DNA from: Solen grandis | Lineage: Eukaryota; Mollusca; Bivalvia; Adapedonta; Solenidae | DNA: 64,000 nt | Assembly (NCBI GenBank): GCA_021229015.1 | Contig: CM037789.1 | Span: forward strand, 36,460,469-36,524,468 | Direction: 5' to 3' | Part shown: positions 24,713-39,700 of the stretch, in pieces | Layout of the letters: each line of letters begins with the position of its first letter | Numbering within the stretch: the first letter of the stretch is position 1 | Program-made: the position numbers and the translations under genes | Notes under the pieces: generated by a model | What the model was told of the DNA's origin: nothing | Databases searched by the model: none | The model's input: only the letters and a program-made list of their open reading frames with translations

Positions 24713-27700
24713 CTGCAACAGAACAAAAACAAAAGAAGGTAGTAAAAAAAAAAGTCTTACATGAAAAGGCGGGTAGACAGACATCACAAATCTGAAATGT
24801 TTTTAATTTAAACAAGAGGGCCAAGATGGCCCTAGATCGCTCACCTGAGAAAAGTATCATTCATTGCCTGTACAAAACAGATTGCTTCAGAATTAAGATG
24901 ATGAGGTGAAACAATGTTCAGGAATTTTCTGACCCCATCCACATTCTGCCAAATTTTGAGGATGATTGGACCAAAAATGTTGCCCTCAGAGTATAAACAA
25001 GATTTTTCTAAGATTTGACCTACTGACCTACATTTATATCCAGCCCCACCCATTTTCAAACTGGTTCGAGATATCATCATGACAAACAATCTGACCAAGT
25101 TTGAGGAAGATTGCATCAAAACTGTGGCCTTTAGTGTGTAAACAAGATTTTTCTAAGATTTGACCTATTGACCTACTTTTCGGTCCGGCCTGCCCATTTT
25201 CGAAAGGGCTCAAGATATCATCAAGACAAACATTCTGACCAAGTTTGAGGAAGATTGGATTAAAATTGTAGCCTCTAGTGTGTAAACAAGATTTTTCTAA
25301 GATTTGACCTACTGACCTACTTTTTGATCCAACCTGATCCATTTTCGAAAGGGCTCAAGATTTTATCAAGACAAATTGTGGCCTCTAGTGTGTAAACATC
25401 AAAATTGTTGACGGACGACAAGATTTTTCTAAGATTTGACCTACTGACCTACTTTTTGATCCAACCTGACCCATTTTCGAAAGGGTTCAAGATATCATCA
25501 AGACAAACATTCTGACCAAGTTTGAGGAAGATTGGATCAAAAAAGATATCATCAAGACAAACATTCTGACCAAGTTTGAGGAAGATTGGATCAAAACTGT
25601 GGCCTCTAGTGTGTAAACATCAAAATTGTTGACGGACGACGGACGACTGACGACGGACGACGGCCGACGGCCGACGGACAATCAAGTATCCCAAAAGCTC
25701 ACCCTGAGCTATGCTCAGGTGAGCTAAAAATTAAATTATTTTTATATTACTTCAAGATTGCATGCTTACAATGTATCAAAACTTCAATGTGTCACAAATA
25801 ATTAGAATTTAATTGAATTTAGCAAATGCTCACTTGTAAACCCATAGGGGAAACAAAAGGAATCAAAGTATGCTATTTCCTTTACTTTTGATACAACAAC
25901 AAAAAATTTGGGTTCTTCCCACTTAACCTGCTATGTGGCCAGTCTTGAATCTGTGACTTTCCAGTAGAAAACCTGGCATCCAAACCTACCCACTGCCTCA
26001 CTTTTATTAACTCAAATATTTAACATGCAAATAAATTGATCAACACTCTATGGAAAACAGACACAGAAACATGTCACTGTGGGCAAGACAAGGAGATGAC
26101 AAATCCTACCTGTAGGGATTCGCTTGCGAAGTAGGGCCTGTCTACGGATCCATCATTGACATCACAATCATGGCAGAAACACAACAGCATGGCATCTATC
26201 ACCATCTGTAAACACACAGTGTACATGTCAAGTTGTTCAAACTTTTGGTGATCCCTCTTCCTCATATCTTGTCTGATAAACCAACATAACACAAACTATA
26301 AGAAAACTTCATGTTTACAGATCAAGTCAAGAATGGTTGTGTTTTTGATGTTGTTTTTAGCATGTATACCATTGCCAGAACAGTATAAGTCAAAAGAAAC
26401 TTTGAGGACATTGAAGCTCCCCCAAGATTAGTATAGTTGATATTTCAAAGTAAAATCTTTTACACGTCAGATATAGATAGTCAAACTTTAGCAATAGTAA
26501 ATATCATTTTTCTTGTATACCCATATTAAGATAATTTAATTATTTCCAATTATTGATTGATTTTTTGCCTGAAGCTGCAGCCACAAGCCATATATTCATT
26601 TGGATCTGTTATTTCATTTCTTGTAACATTTTGGACATTTTGCATTTGGCACATAGCCGAGATAATTTGTTTGTGTACAAGTCATATGCAGGTCTCCCAG
26701 TCATATGCAGGTCTCCCAAAGTTCACATGAATTGTGGGAAGGAACAAACAACCAATCAGAAAAAAGACTGCTTGTACTCTACTTCAGGTCCATTCCAAGG
26801 TACTTGATTATTACACTGGGGCCAAGACTTGAAACAAAATCAGTTTGTGGCTAAGCAACATATGCTTTGGTTAGACCAGCTAATAAACTGGTCAAATCCT
26901 CATTCTGAAAGGAAATTTGATCTTCATGTCTTTTGGGTTCTTATTCCCAAATATTCCCAAACACAATCTCACATACCTCATATGTTGAGAGAAAAGAGGA
27001 GGCGATGAAATAGGCAAACACACACACTAAGAGGACTGGGACGGCGTAGAAGTGAAGGTCATTGCGGGTCTGAAAAAATAAAACTCTCCAGGCTGAATAT
27101 ATCCTTTCTTTACACTGACAAATACAAACAAAAGTGTTTAACAGCAATTTATTGATCCTTTTAATACCCATTTAAAACATGTATTAGGGTCTAACTGTTT
27201 ATCTAAAAAAATTTAGTAACTATAAACAAATTAGTTTTGAAAATATAAAATCAAAATAACATTTCTTTATTTGAGAGAACAACATTCTGTGTCTGGACAA
27301 TCTAATTTTATCATATACTCTCATGTCCTTAATCATTCCAGTTGACTTGAGAGCATTCAATGCTTCCATCTAAACTATGAATTTGAAATATTCTCTATAG
27401 AAAATCATGTATGGAGTTCTGATAAGAGAAACAGTCTCAGACAAGTTTTTAACATAAAAATGCAAATGAATAAAAAAAATATCTCTTTTAAGTGACAGTA
27501 ACTGATGCTAGAATTAATTCAATAGGACATGAGTGTCCTGCCATTGGCTAAAACAATCTCTGGGAAATGCATTTGTGACTAAAAATTCAAGACACTTTTG
27601 AAGCCCTTAAGAAATGTGCTCTTCACAATACAGGATGGATGAAGCAATGTGCCTATGCTATATGCATTAGCCACAGAAATAATTCAGCAAGTACTCTGGT

Positions 27701-30700
27701 ACATGCATACAGCTTCATTATCCTTTTATATTTGGGATCCAAGCCTAAAGGACCACAATTTAACAATGTGAAAATGCACTTGAGGTCAGTAAACAAGTCA
27801 CAAAATATATATTCAGGGTCTATAATGAGACTTGACTTGACTATTTGAGTTTACCATCGATTCGACAATATTTCAGTCATATAGCGACGTCCAGCTAATT
27901 TCAGGTGGAGGAAGACCCCGTATGCACGAAGGCATCCGGGTAGAACCTCTGACCTATCGCAAGCCAGCTGGAAGGCTTCCTCACATGAAAATCTGATGAC
28001 CCTGCCGGGATTCAAACCTACACAGTGAGGGGCTGAGTGAGTATTAAAGTCAGCGACTTTACCCTCTCGGCCACGGAGGCCCCTTATAATGAGACACATT
28101 ATTATGGATTTACAATGAATTATGTATAAAGAATGTATTGAAAGAAACATGATCCTTAAACTGGATTATTAATCCATCCAACCAAAACTATAATAAAAAG
28201 AAGACATTTTGAGATGAACAAGTTGAACGTACCTTGAACCAGAGAATGCCGACGGCAGCCGTGGCAGCCATTACTCCTATCTTGCCCAGGAAGAGTATGA
28301 AGTCTCCAACACTGTTGATTGCTGCCACTCGCAGGGCGTTGTTAACTAAGGTGGTAAAAGACTGGAACATAAGAAAATCATAGGACTTCATAATTCAACA
28401 AACTAAACAGTGCCTGTGGTCTAAATTTGAAGGCAAACTTGACTGAGAAATTATGGCTCTAAACACACAATTTAGACATTAAATGGAGCATAACTCCTGA
28501 CCTTATCGGCCAATATCAGCCAAAATCAAACTTGGCGGAAGGAATATGGTTATAAACATTGTTCTAAAGTTTGAAGATGGTTACATTCCGAAATGTAGAT
28601 GCTAAAGTGCAAACAAAGTAAAATCTGGCATTTTTTAATATTAAAAGGGTCATAACTCCTGACCTAATAAGCTGATGTCAGCCATAATCGAACTTGGCCG
28701 AGATATTATGATAATAAACATTGTCATAAAGTTTGAAGATGATTGCTTAAGAAATGAAGATGCTAGAGTGCAAACAAATTTAAAATTGGCATTTTTTAAT
28801 ATTTAAAGGGTCATAACTCCTGACTTAATAGGCCGATATCAGCCATAATCGAACTTGGCCAAGATATTATGGTAATAAACATTGTCATATAGTTTGAAGA
28901 TGATTGCGTAAGAAATGAAGATGCTAGAGTGCAAACAAACTAATTGTGGACGAAGGACGGATGGATGACAGATATTCATCAATCCTAATAGCTCATCCTG
29001 AGCACATGTGCTCAGGTGAGCTAAAAAGAGACCTCCGAGACTGAAATGAAACCAATTCAGCCTGTCAGTATCTTACAACCGATATGGTTTTATGCTTAAT
29101 GAATATCATCAGTACATTTTGATGAAAAAGTAAACAGTGCAAACTTTACTGCAATGAAAGCTTCTCTCAGTCACATGATAAAAGTTGTCTTAAAAATTGC
29201 AAATGAATCAAAAGATCTCTCATAAAGGTGAGACAATTTGATGTTAGAAATGGTTATAGGACATGACTGCCTTGCTGTATGCTGTACCTGAAAATATCTA
29301 TTGTATTTCTTCTAGGGTCTAACATGGTTAAATGGTGAAACCAAAAGATAAATGTGACTTTTTTCATTTTTGTTTGTTTGTAAGGGTTTATCATCCCACC
29401 AACAGTATTTTAGTCATTTGGAGACAATGTCTACTTGAGACAGATATAGTGCTGCCACAACTGCAGTATCATGCCGTAGATATGTGGCATGATACCACAC
29501 AGTCACATTATCTTGACATCAGGCCAACCAGTCCTGGAACTACAATTATATGCTGAGCAGTAAGTAAGGGAGCTACATGTATACTAGTACCATTTTTTTT
29601 ACAACTATTTTATAAAGCGACCAGGGATCAAACTCAAAACCTCCTATTCCTGAGGCTCTAACCACTCGGCCACTGGGATGGTACGATCAAACATGCTGTA
29701 TAAACTGTTCAGATATAGTTTTCATTGCTTTTGTTGACAAGTATTGATTAAATTAATACTATCACTAAAGGTCATTAATACCCCCAGCATCAAATCTTGT
29801 CTTCATATATTGAGTGTAAGATGGAACGAAACTGAGGATGCAACAAACATGATTCCTTTATAGCCCCTACTCCTATGAAGGGAGGTATAAATGATATGGA
29901 CTATTCAAGGTCAAGCTGTGGAGATTTACACTTTTATAAAAACAACACCACTTACTTTAGCTGCTGAAGTACAGAAATTTGTTCCTTGAATTGCTGAAAA
30001 AAAAAAAATCTATGTGAATACATGTACTTGTATATCTAACACAAGTTATTCCAAAGTCTACTTCAATCTTATAGATAAAATTTTCTGCAATAATGAAATG
30101 CCTACGTCTGTATGTGACGAATAATTAACCATATAGGTTCCTCTGACAGTCAGCTAATCTTCATGGACTTTGGTCTCAACTTGAATTATCCTTATAAGAT
30201 ATACCTTACTTCTGTTGCTCCTATCTAAGTATCAGTCTGCAAGCATATTCTGAACAAATATTTTCCTGGGGAAATGAACATATCAAAAATTGATGAGTCT
30301 TTCTAAGTCTCTGTTCCTAAATAATGTATGAGGATTTCTGTCCGTCTTCTTGTATTCCTAACAGCTACTCATCAGACCGTCTGAACCTCCACTTACCTAC
30401 CACGGTGTAGGCATTTTGATTGAGATATTTCAGACATTTTTCCAGGCACCATAGACAGCAAATACAGCACTTCATACAGTACTTAGCACACTGGTTCTCT
30501 GAATTCTTCATCCTGGAAAAAAAGAGAAAAATTATTATGATAAATTGTAGTGGACTGATTTATGCTTTTATTACAAAATATCATTTATGTTATTCCATGC
30601 TTTTTTTGTATAAGAAAAACCCTGACAAAAAAAAAGAGAGATAAAATCATAAAGATAAGATACTTCTACTCAACATTGACAAGTATATAAAAATAGTCTT

Positions 30701-33700
30701 GAAGACTAAAAGATAAAACATGAAATATAGAATGTTTGTTTATTTTTCTAATACGATAGTATTTTCACTCTTGGCTTCACCACTTGTGATATCCTTTTTT
30801 TTCTGTAACCATATGTGAAAGAATGTATGAAATATTTACAAATCAACAAATGTCTTCTATGTCTTTGAGGGCACCGTGGTCCAGTGGTAATGTATCCGAT
30901 TACGGATCCAGAAGCTGTGGGTTCGAACCCCGTTGGAGGCAAAAACTCTTCATGACCTTCCCGGGCACAAAGAACTGGTCCAACCCAGGAACCGTCGAAA
31001 AGGATTAGTATAAGTTGTAAGAACTTGTTTCCCAATCGACGTAAAATACATAAGTTTAAACTAAACTAAATGTCTTCAAAATCTTCAATAATGCTGATGT
31101 TGTAATCATCAGCATTATCAATATACATAAACAACCTTCAATCACCTCATCTTTTTTTTATATTTTAAAACAAACTACAAAACACACAAAAATATTTTTA
31201 AAATCTTAAAAGTAAAAGCTACATTACCAGTATCTAGAAAACACCATTCTCTAACAACTCACTTTTTGTGTAGATACATAAGTATCATTCGTGGCAGCTT
31301 CACCGCTGTGATCACCAGGGCACCGAAGGCTGCGGACCCAAGATGGTGGAACAGGAGCAGCTTGATTGAAGACATGATGGGGCACCCTAAATCATCTTTG
31401 TTCCTGAATGTACAAATACCACAGTAAATGATTAATACACCTGCATTGCCCCTTCATGTAATGTGGGTGTAGGTTGGGACAGGACGGGACTGGATGCCAC
31501 AAGGGTGATTCCTATACAGTCCCCAGTTCTGTAAGGGGAGAATTCTGTAAGGGGAGAATTCTGTAAGGGGAGAATTCTGTAAGGGGAGAATTCTGTAAGG
31601 GGAGAATTCTGTAAGGGGAGAATTCTGTAAGGGGAGAATTCTGTAAGGGGAGAATTCTGTAAGGGGAGAATTCTGTAAGGTGAGAATTCTGTAAGGTGAG
31701 AATTCTGTAAGGGGAGAATTCTGTAAGGGGAGAATTCTGTAAGGTGAGAATTCTGTAAGGGAGAATTCTGTAAGGGGAGAATTCTGTAAGGTGAGAATTC
31801 TGTAAGGGGAGAATTCTGTAAGGGGAGAATTCTGTAAGGGGAGAATTCTGTAAGGGGAGAATTCTGTAAGGCTGTAAGGGGAGAGTAAGGGGAGAATTCT
31901 GTAAGGGGAGAATTCTGTAAGGGGAGAATTCTGTAAGGGGAGAATTCTGTAAGGTGAGAATTCTGTAAGGGGAGAATATGATAAAGAAGTTACCGGGTAA
32001 CTAGAGGTATCACAGAAAGTAACAAGTACTCCAATTGTCAAAAATTAGTTAGGGATGATGAGAGGCAATGGGACAGGATATGCATGATTCCAATATAATT
32101 CCAACATACAAAACAAGAGAGTTCCTTGGAATACGTGAGTCACATGCTGAAGTATGACGGAAAAAGTGAGATGGGCAAGCAGACGGACAGACAGTTGACG
32201 GTAAAGTGATCCCTTTGTGTCACCTCTGCTTAGAGTAGGTGACACAATAAAAGTATTGGCATGATATCTTAAAAATATTCAGTGGATCTATGGAGTTCAT
32301 CAAGGCTATCATAAAATATTAATTCATGGACATAATGGATTCAATCTCTACCCTAAACAGTTCTATCAACCCTAGACTCAGAACCAGGTAAACATGCAAT
32401 TTTCACAATATTGAAGAACATTATCTTGAGAATTTTATAAGCTTGAGAATAAGTCTGACTTATTTTAACAACATTAAATGGTTAATTTTGATTCTAGATG
32501 CATTTTATTTTCTTTACCAGGAGCAGATTAGAAAGGCTGGTATAAGCTATAAGAATTTTTTTAAACTGATTGTAAAAATAAATAAGTTATAAAACAAATC
32601 CACCTAGTTTAACCAGACCTCTTGGCTGATAACTTTGATGAGGACTTTACAAGGTCTAAGTATAAACCAATAACCCTAGACAATGAGCAGAGCAAAATTA
32701 CTAGACTACAGAGACAGAAGTCGTATAAAACAGTCTCTCTAGTAACCTTATAACAATGTCTGTATCACAAAGTGACCCTGGCATTACCCACCTAGCTGCT
32801 CCTTATACAAAACAACAGTCACATACCAGATTATTGCATGCGACCAGGACTCACTGGAAACTGTCTGAGATGGAATTCTCACAACCCTGGGGATGGTAGT
32901 CCCACGCCATTAGTGTTGTCACACATTAAAGTCATACTCCGTTATCTCACAAAAATTTATCTTGCACTTAATGCAGTTTAACACAATATATAAACCTGCC
33001 TACATATAGAATTCCTATCCCTGTCAACATTATTTCGATCATACCATATAAAACAAGTAACTGGTGTTGTATGCAACACATAAAGTCCCCTACCGGCTCC
33101 ACCTTGACTCAATATGGTAATCAATCCCATTTTTTGCCATATTTTCACTATTTCCGTTACCATAGCAACCACAATTTTAGTCGAAGAACAAAAATAAAAT
33201 GACGTGCATAATCTACACATTGCCATCTAGTCATATAGCAAGTTTCATCAAGTTTGCTTGCTTAGTTATCGCGGGATCCCATTTTTTGCCATATTTTCAC
33301 TATTTCCGTTACCATAGCAAACACAATTTTAGTCCAAGAACAAAAATAAAATGATGTGCATAATCTACACATTGCCATCTAGTCATATAGCAAGTTTCAT
33401 CAAGTTAGCTTGCTTAGTTATCGCGGGATCCCATTTTTGCCATATTTTCACTATTTCCGTTACCATAGCAACCACAATTTAAGTCAAAGAACAAAAATAA
33501 AATGACGTGCATAATCTACACATTGCCATCTAGTCATATACCAAGTTTCATCAAGTTAGCTTGCTTAGTTATCGCGGGATCCCATTTTTGCCATATTTTC
33601 ACTATTTCCGTTACCAAAGCAACCACAATTTTAGTCGAAGAACAAAAATAAAATGATGTGCATAATCTACACATTGCCATCTAGTCATATAGCAAGTTTC

Positions 33701-36700
33701 ATCAAGTTAGCTTGCTTAGTTATCGCGGGATCCCATTTTTGCCATATTTTCACTATTTCCGTTACCATAGCAACCACAATTTTAGTCGAAGAACAAAAAT
33801 AAAATGACGTGCATAATCTACACATTCCCATCTAGTCATATACCAAGTTTCATCAAGTTAGCTTGCTTAGTTATTAAGTTATCGCGGGATCCAGATTTGA
33901 GCGGACAGACGGACGGACAGACGGACAGACTGACAGACGGACAGACAGACGGAGGGCAAACCTATAGTCCCCTCCGGTGTGAACACCGGTAGGGGACTAA
34001 TATGATATCCATACTTCGAAGAAACTCCTTTTTAATAGAGAAACTGATATTAAAAGCTAGGGCTATTTCCAGGGAGTATGACAAATATACATACATTCCA
34101 TAACATGCCATTTAACCCTTTCCCTCATATAGACTCATTTTGACGCACTCAGTGGTACCACATAAAGCCTGATCTGCAGAAAACCAAACTCAAACCTTAC
34201 CAAATTTAATTATAAAGTCCTCATTTCCAGACCACTGAGGAGCAGCGAACAGCATAAAACCTGATCAGCCTGCGAGTTACTCGCAGGCTGATCTGGTTTT
34301 ATGCTGTTCGCATAGGTCTTTTCATGGTTTCCTCTATGAGGGAAAGGGTAAACAATGTTTACCATGTCTAATTCATGATAAGTTTGTAGCCTTTTATTGA
34401 ACAATGGTGCTCTTTGGAACACATGTGTCACCTGCAGAAACGTGACGGAAAACAGAAGGTGACAAAAAAGTAATATGTTGCTTTATATGCCTCTAAATCA
34501 TTTTCTGATATACATGTATGTTATATTTGATTATGCCAATGCCATTAAAACGAGCTTTCTCAAGACAGTGTGCTATGCTTTTCTCAGTGCTCAATAGTAT
34601 TTGTATTGTTAACATTACAAACATAAGGTGTTGAACCTAAATATATGTGATAGTTTCAATCCCCTAGCTTTAGAAATATATAAATAGCACAAATGCATTA
34701 AAATGCAAAAATAAAATGAGTAATTTGCCGTTTTGAAATCTATTCCCACTCTGAAAGAGCTCAAGTATTCCAAGTATAGACATTTTTTGAGAAATTTACG
34801 ATATCAAAAAACTTAACCAAAAACAGAAAATTCTAAGTTGAAAAGGAGCAAAACTTTGCAAAAATGAATTTAAGGGTTATTAACTCTTTTGAAATAGGTT
34901 CCATTTTTGGTAGTGAACAAGTATTCCATTGAATATTGAAATGAATAAGTTTAATTGTGTTTGAGAAACTGACCATAACAAATAACTTAACCAATACAGA
35001 AGTCGTAAAATGGAGCAAAACTGTGTCAAAATGTTTTCTAGGGTACTTGCCATTTCAAACTGGGTTCCCCTTTTAACAGTGAACAAATATTCCAAGTTTG
35101 AAGTGAATAAGTTTGATGATTTTAGAGAAATGGACGTGAACAAAAAGCCTGACCAATACCAACACAGACAGAGATCCAACAAGCGGGTCATAACAATAGA
35201 TCCACTTATCTTAGAAAATTGGAGCTGAAAAGATGTATTGTAGTATATATAGAGGAGGTTACATGACATAAAACATTGCTGACCTTGAGAAGTACCAAGT
35301 GGCAACAGATCCACAGACGACGAGTTGCTGACAGGCGATGATAAACTCACTGGTCCAAATAAGGCCGATAAGATGGTACCACCACATATAGGAGACAGTC
35401 TCGTGCTCCTTGTACTGAACATAACCCTTTCCATCCATACTGGCTATCTCTGTAAAACAGAGGTCAAAGGTTATTTCAAGGTCAAGGTTGATTGAAAATT
35501 TGGAAGTAATTAATAAATGAGAATATTTGTTGGAAATTTGGTTAAGGATTGATATAGCATTAAACAATAAGTCATGAAAGGTATAAGTCAATAGATGAAG
35601 ATAATAACTAAAGGTCTACTTCAAGTTAGCATTAAAGGTCACACAAGGTCAAGGTCAATGTTGAATTATCAATGAATGTGGAATATCAAAAATAGCAATA
35701 CTCTTACAAACAGTGCAAATCTACTAGAATATCACTAAAGGAGATTAATTAATTAAAAACCCCATATCCCACCTTGTATTCAGGTAATCAAGCATTATAG
35801 TGTACAACAATTAACAATTGAAGTTTGAACTGTGTTGTATTGACATACATGTTATAATATGGTTCATACAGATTTTCTGAAGCAAAATTTTTTTTTAAGG
35901 GTGCTAAAGGCAAAATGTAATTTTCAAGGGTTTTTCAAGACAGACATCAAATTCAAGGGTTTTCAAGACCTGTGTGAACCATATATAATGGTGTGCGTAA
36001 CCATGGGTCTGCACTATAAATTGTGATCTAATTCAACATTTTGATGTTCCTTCGATTTTCAAACATATGACACACACAAATTTCCAAGCATCGAACCTGA
36101 GGTGGACAGATATGCCAGTACAATGACCCAGTACATGAAGAAGGCCATCAGGATAACGAAGGTGTACACGGGCTGGAGCAATAGACATGGCATTGAGGAT
36201 ATACACTTCCCCGCCTCAAAGAAGAGTGTCACCACGAGCGCAATCCTCTTCCTCATCACCAGAATCACCAGCAGCAATATCACCTGGAACAACAAGGAAT
36301 AATATCTGATTATAATAAACATGTTTAACCCTTACTATGCTTAATTTCTTAATTAGATGTGTTCTTTCTTCATTTTGGACAGTGTACTGTAGTTATTTAT
36401 AGGGCTCATGCTGGACATTTATTTTTGGATAGTAAACAGGGCAGGCCATGATCAGACTGAACAAATGTGATCTTGGTCTGCACTTATCACAAAGTGCAAA
36501 CAGCATGGTAAGGGTTAAACTTTGTTTATTTTACAAACATTGCACAGAAAGTGATATCTCTTATGAAAATCCTCTCCCTGTCACTGATGGTGACATTAGT
36601 GTTTCTTAACCCTTTCCCTCATATATACTCATTTTGACGCCCTCAATAGGTATCACATAAAGCCTGATCTGCAGAAAACCACAGTTAAACCTTACCAAAT

Positions 36701-39700
36701 TTAATTACAAAATTCTCATTTCCAGACCACTGAGGAGCAGCAAACAGCATAAAACCAGATCAGCCTGCGAGTTACTCGCAGGCTGATCTGGTTTTATGCT
36801 GTTCGCATAGGTCTTTTCATGGTGTCCTCTATGAGGGAAAGGGTTAAGGGAAGAAACTGGAGTACTCAGAGAAAACACATGTGTCTGAGTGGGTGTTTCA
36901 AAAACCCTTGTATATGTCTATACATGTATAAGAAGTGAAAATGGACCTTTCAGACATGACATTTTGAGCTAAATAAAAACCAATTTAAACCAAAAAAAAC
37001 ACAAAAAAACAGACATTAATACTTCAACACTAACCATAACTCAAGCAAAACCAGAACTGTCAAGTGCTTTAAAAAACAATCTGAAAAGGGAGACTGTCTT
37101 TATCTAATAATTTTTTTACGATTTTTTTTTCCAGTTTCAAATCATATACAGAAGTAAACTGCAGTAAACCTGGAGAGATTTGTTTCATGTTAACTAGAGT
37201 TTCTTCTTGGTTGAACAAGCCAGCTTTGGAATTGAAACGACACAGAAACCAGGTCTATTTCAAAAGAAGGAGTCCTACATATACTGAAGGTCCCAGTATA
37301 ACATGTACATGTATCTATCTCTTAGGGGTGTATATTTCAGGCAAAAAATAAAATTACAACATATTGCAATATTTTTGACGATGCCACAACATAAACGCAA
37401 TATATAATTCCCTGACTGACAAAAATATTTACATATTGCTAGGCAAATGTATGTATATACCTGCTGAAAAATCATCAGCTCACTCTCAAGAACTATTAAA
37501 CTGCAGGCAGATATCAAACTCATGGAACTATTCCAGATTTTAAGATCTCTGTAACAGAGGTGCCTAGGCCATGTCTCATGTCTAGTTGTGACTAGTGTAA
37601 AGTTCAAGCAGTTTGCAAGTTCAACCCCAAATGTGGGCAAAAACCTTTCAAGGCACAAAATACTGGTCCAATACAATGAGTAAGAGTGGTTAATCCAATC
37701 AATGTTGAAGATCAAACTAAGTTTAATTATATACAATATCCTGACTGACACTCACAGTAAGGATGGTAGCGATGATGGAGTAGACCAGAAAGGCCCGCTC
37801 TCCATTGATTTCAACGTCCAGCAGAGGCATGTTGATGGCCTCGTCCTGATTCAGCTTGTTTTTGATGTCAACATACGTGTACCATAGGAATCCTGTCCCC
37901 ACTGCAAGACAAACACACATACATTACATAGACAGGTAATACAGTTTGCACAGGTATATGTACATCTCTTATACATATACATATATAGCTATACATTAAT
38001 ACTTTATAAATATACTGCAATATATAAATATTTCATAAATATACAGCAATATATATAAATATTTCATGAAAAAGTACTGCCATATATAAATATTTCATAA
38101 ATATAACGCAATAAATACATATTTCATAACAAGAGGCCCATGATGGCCCTAAATCGCTCACCTGAGATAAATAGGTTGACCCAAGGAACATCTGTACCAA
38201 TTTATTTTAAAATATGGCCAGTAGTTTTGAAGATGATGATTTTTAAAGTTTTCTTATTTTTTTTCTTTTTGTTGCCATGGCAACAAGAGTTCTATATGGA
38301 TCAAGTTTATTTTAGGAACTTTTGTGAAGGTTGACCCAAGGATCATTCCTGCCAAATTTAATCAAATTCTTTCCAGTGGTTTCAGAGGAAATGTTGATTA
38401 AAGTTTTCCCTATATACATATAAGGCAAATAAGCCCCGCCCCTGGCGGCCATGTTTTTTTACGGATCGGAAAAATTTTAGCAACTTTGGTAGAGGTTGAC
38501 CCAAGGAACACCTGTACCAATTTATTTTAAAATCTGGCCAGTAGTTTTGAAGAAGATGATTTTTAAAGTTTTCATTTTTTTTCTTTTTGTTGCCATGGCA
38601 ACCAGAGTTCTACATGGATCAAGTTTATTTTAGCAACTTTTGTGAAGGTTGACCGTAGGATCATCCCTGCCAAGTTTAATCAAATTCTGTCCAGTGGTTT
38701 CAGAGGAGATGTTGTTTAAAGTTTTCCCTATATACATATAAGGCAAATAAGCCCCGCCCCTGGCGGCCATGTTTTTTTACGGATCGGAATAATTTTAGCA
38801 ACTTTGGTAGAGGTTGACCCAAGGAACATCTGTACCAATTTATTTTAAAATCTGGCCAGTAGTTTTGAAGAAGATGATTTATAAAGTTTTCATTTTTATT
38901 TTTTTTGTTGCCATGGCAACCAGAGTTCTACATGGATCAAGTTTATTTTAGCAACTTTTGTGAAGGTTGACCCAAGGATCATCCCTGCCAAGTTTAATCA
39001 AATTCTGTCCAGTGGTTTCAGAGAAGATGTTGTTTAAAGGTTTCTCTATATACATATTAGGCAAATAAGCCCCGCCCCTGGCGGCCATGTTTTTTTACGG
39101 ATCGGAATAATTTTAGCAACTTTGGTAGAAGTTGACCCAAGGAACATCTGTACCAATTTATTTTAAAATCTGGCCAGTAGTTTTGAAGAAGATGATTTTT
39201 AAAGTTTTCATTTTATTTTTATTTTTGTTGCCATGGCAACCAGAGTTCTACATGGATCAAGTTTATTTTAGCAACTTTTGTGAAGGTTGACCCAAGGATC
39301 ATCCCTGCCAAGTTTAATCAAATTCTGTCCAGTGGTTTCAGAGGAGATGTTGTTTAAAGGTTTCTCTATATACATATATGGCAAATAAGCCCCGCCCCTG
39401 GCGGCCATGTTTTTTTACGGATCGGAATAATTTTAGCAACTTTGGTAGATGTTGACCCAAGGAACATCTGTACCAATTTATTTTGAAATCTGGCCAGTAG
39501 TTTTGAAGAAGATGATTTTTAAAGTTTTCAAATTATTTTTCTTTTTGTTGCCATGGCAACCAGAGTTCTCCATGGATCAACTTTATTTTAGCAACTTTTG
39601 TAGAGCCTCACCCAAGGAACATTCCTGCCAAGTTTCATTAAATTATGTCCAGCGGTTTCAGAGGAGATGTCGTTTAAAGCAAATTGTTGACGACGGACGA

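Noticed and set aside
31454..32041. 195-codon open frame with an SPLTEF-type repeat
   Set aside because: It is only the 16 bp minisatellite read through; three units make 48 bp, so frames stay open by chance of composition. It lies in an intron.
34880..35434. 184-codon minus-strand open frame near exon G
   Set aside because: It overlaps exon G in a different frame from the one matching SLC44 proteins and extends into repeat-poor intron; a shadow.
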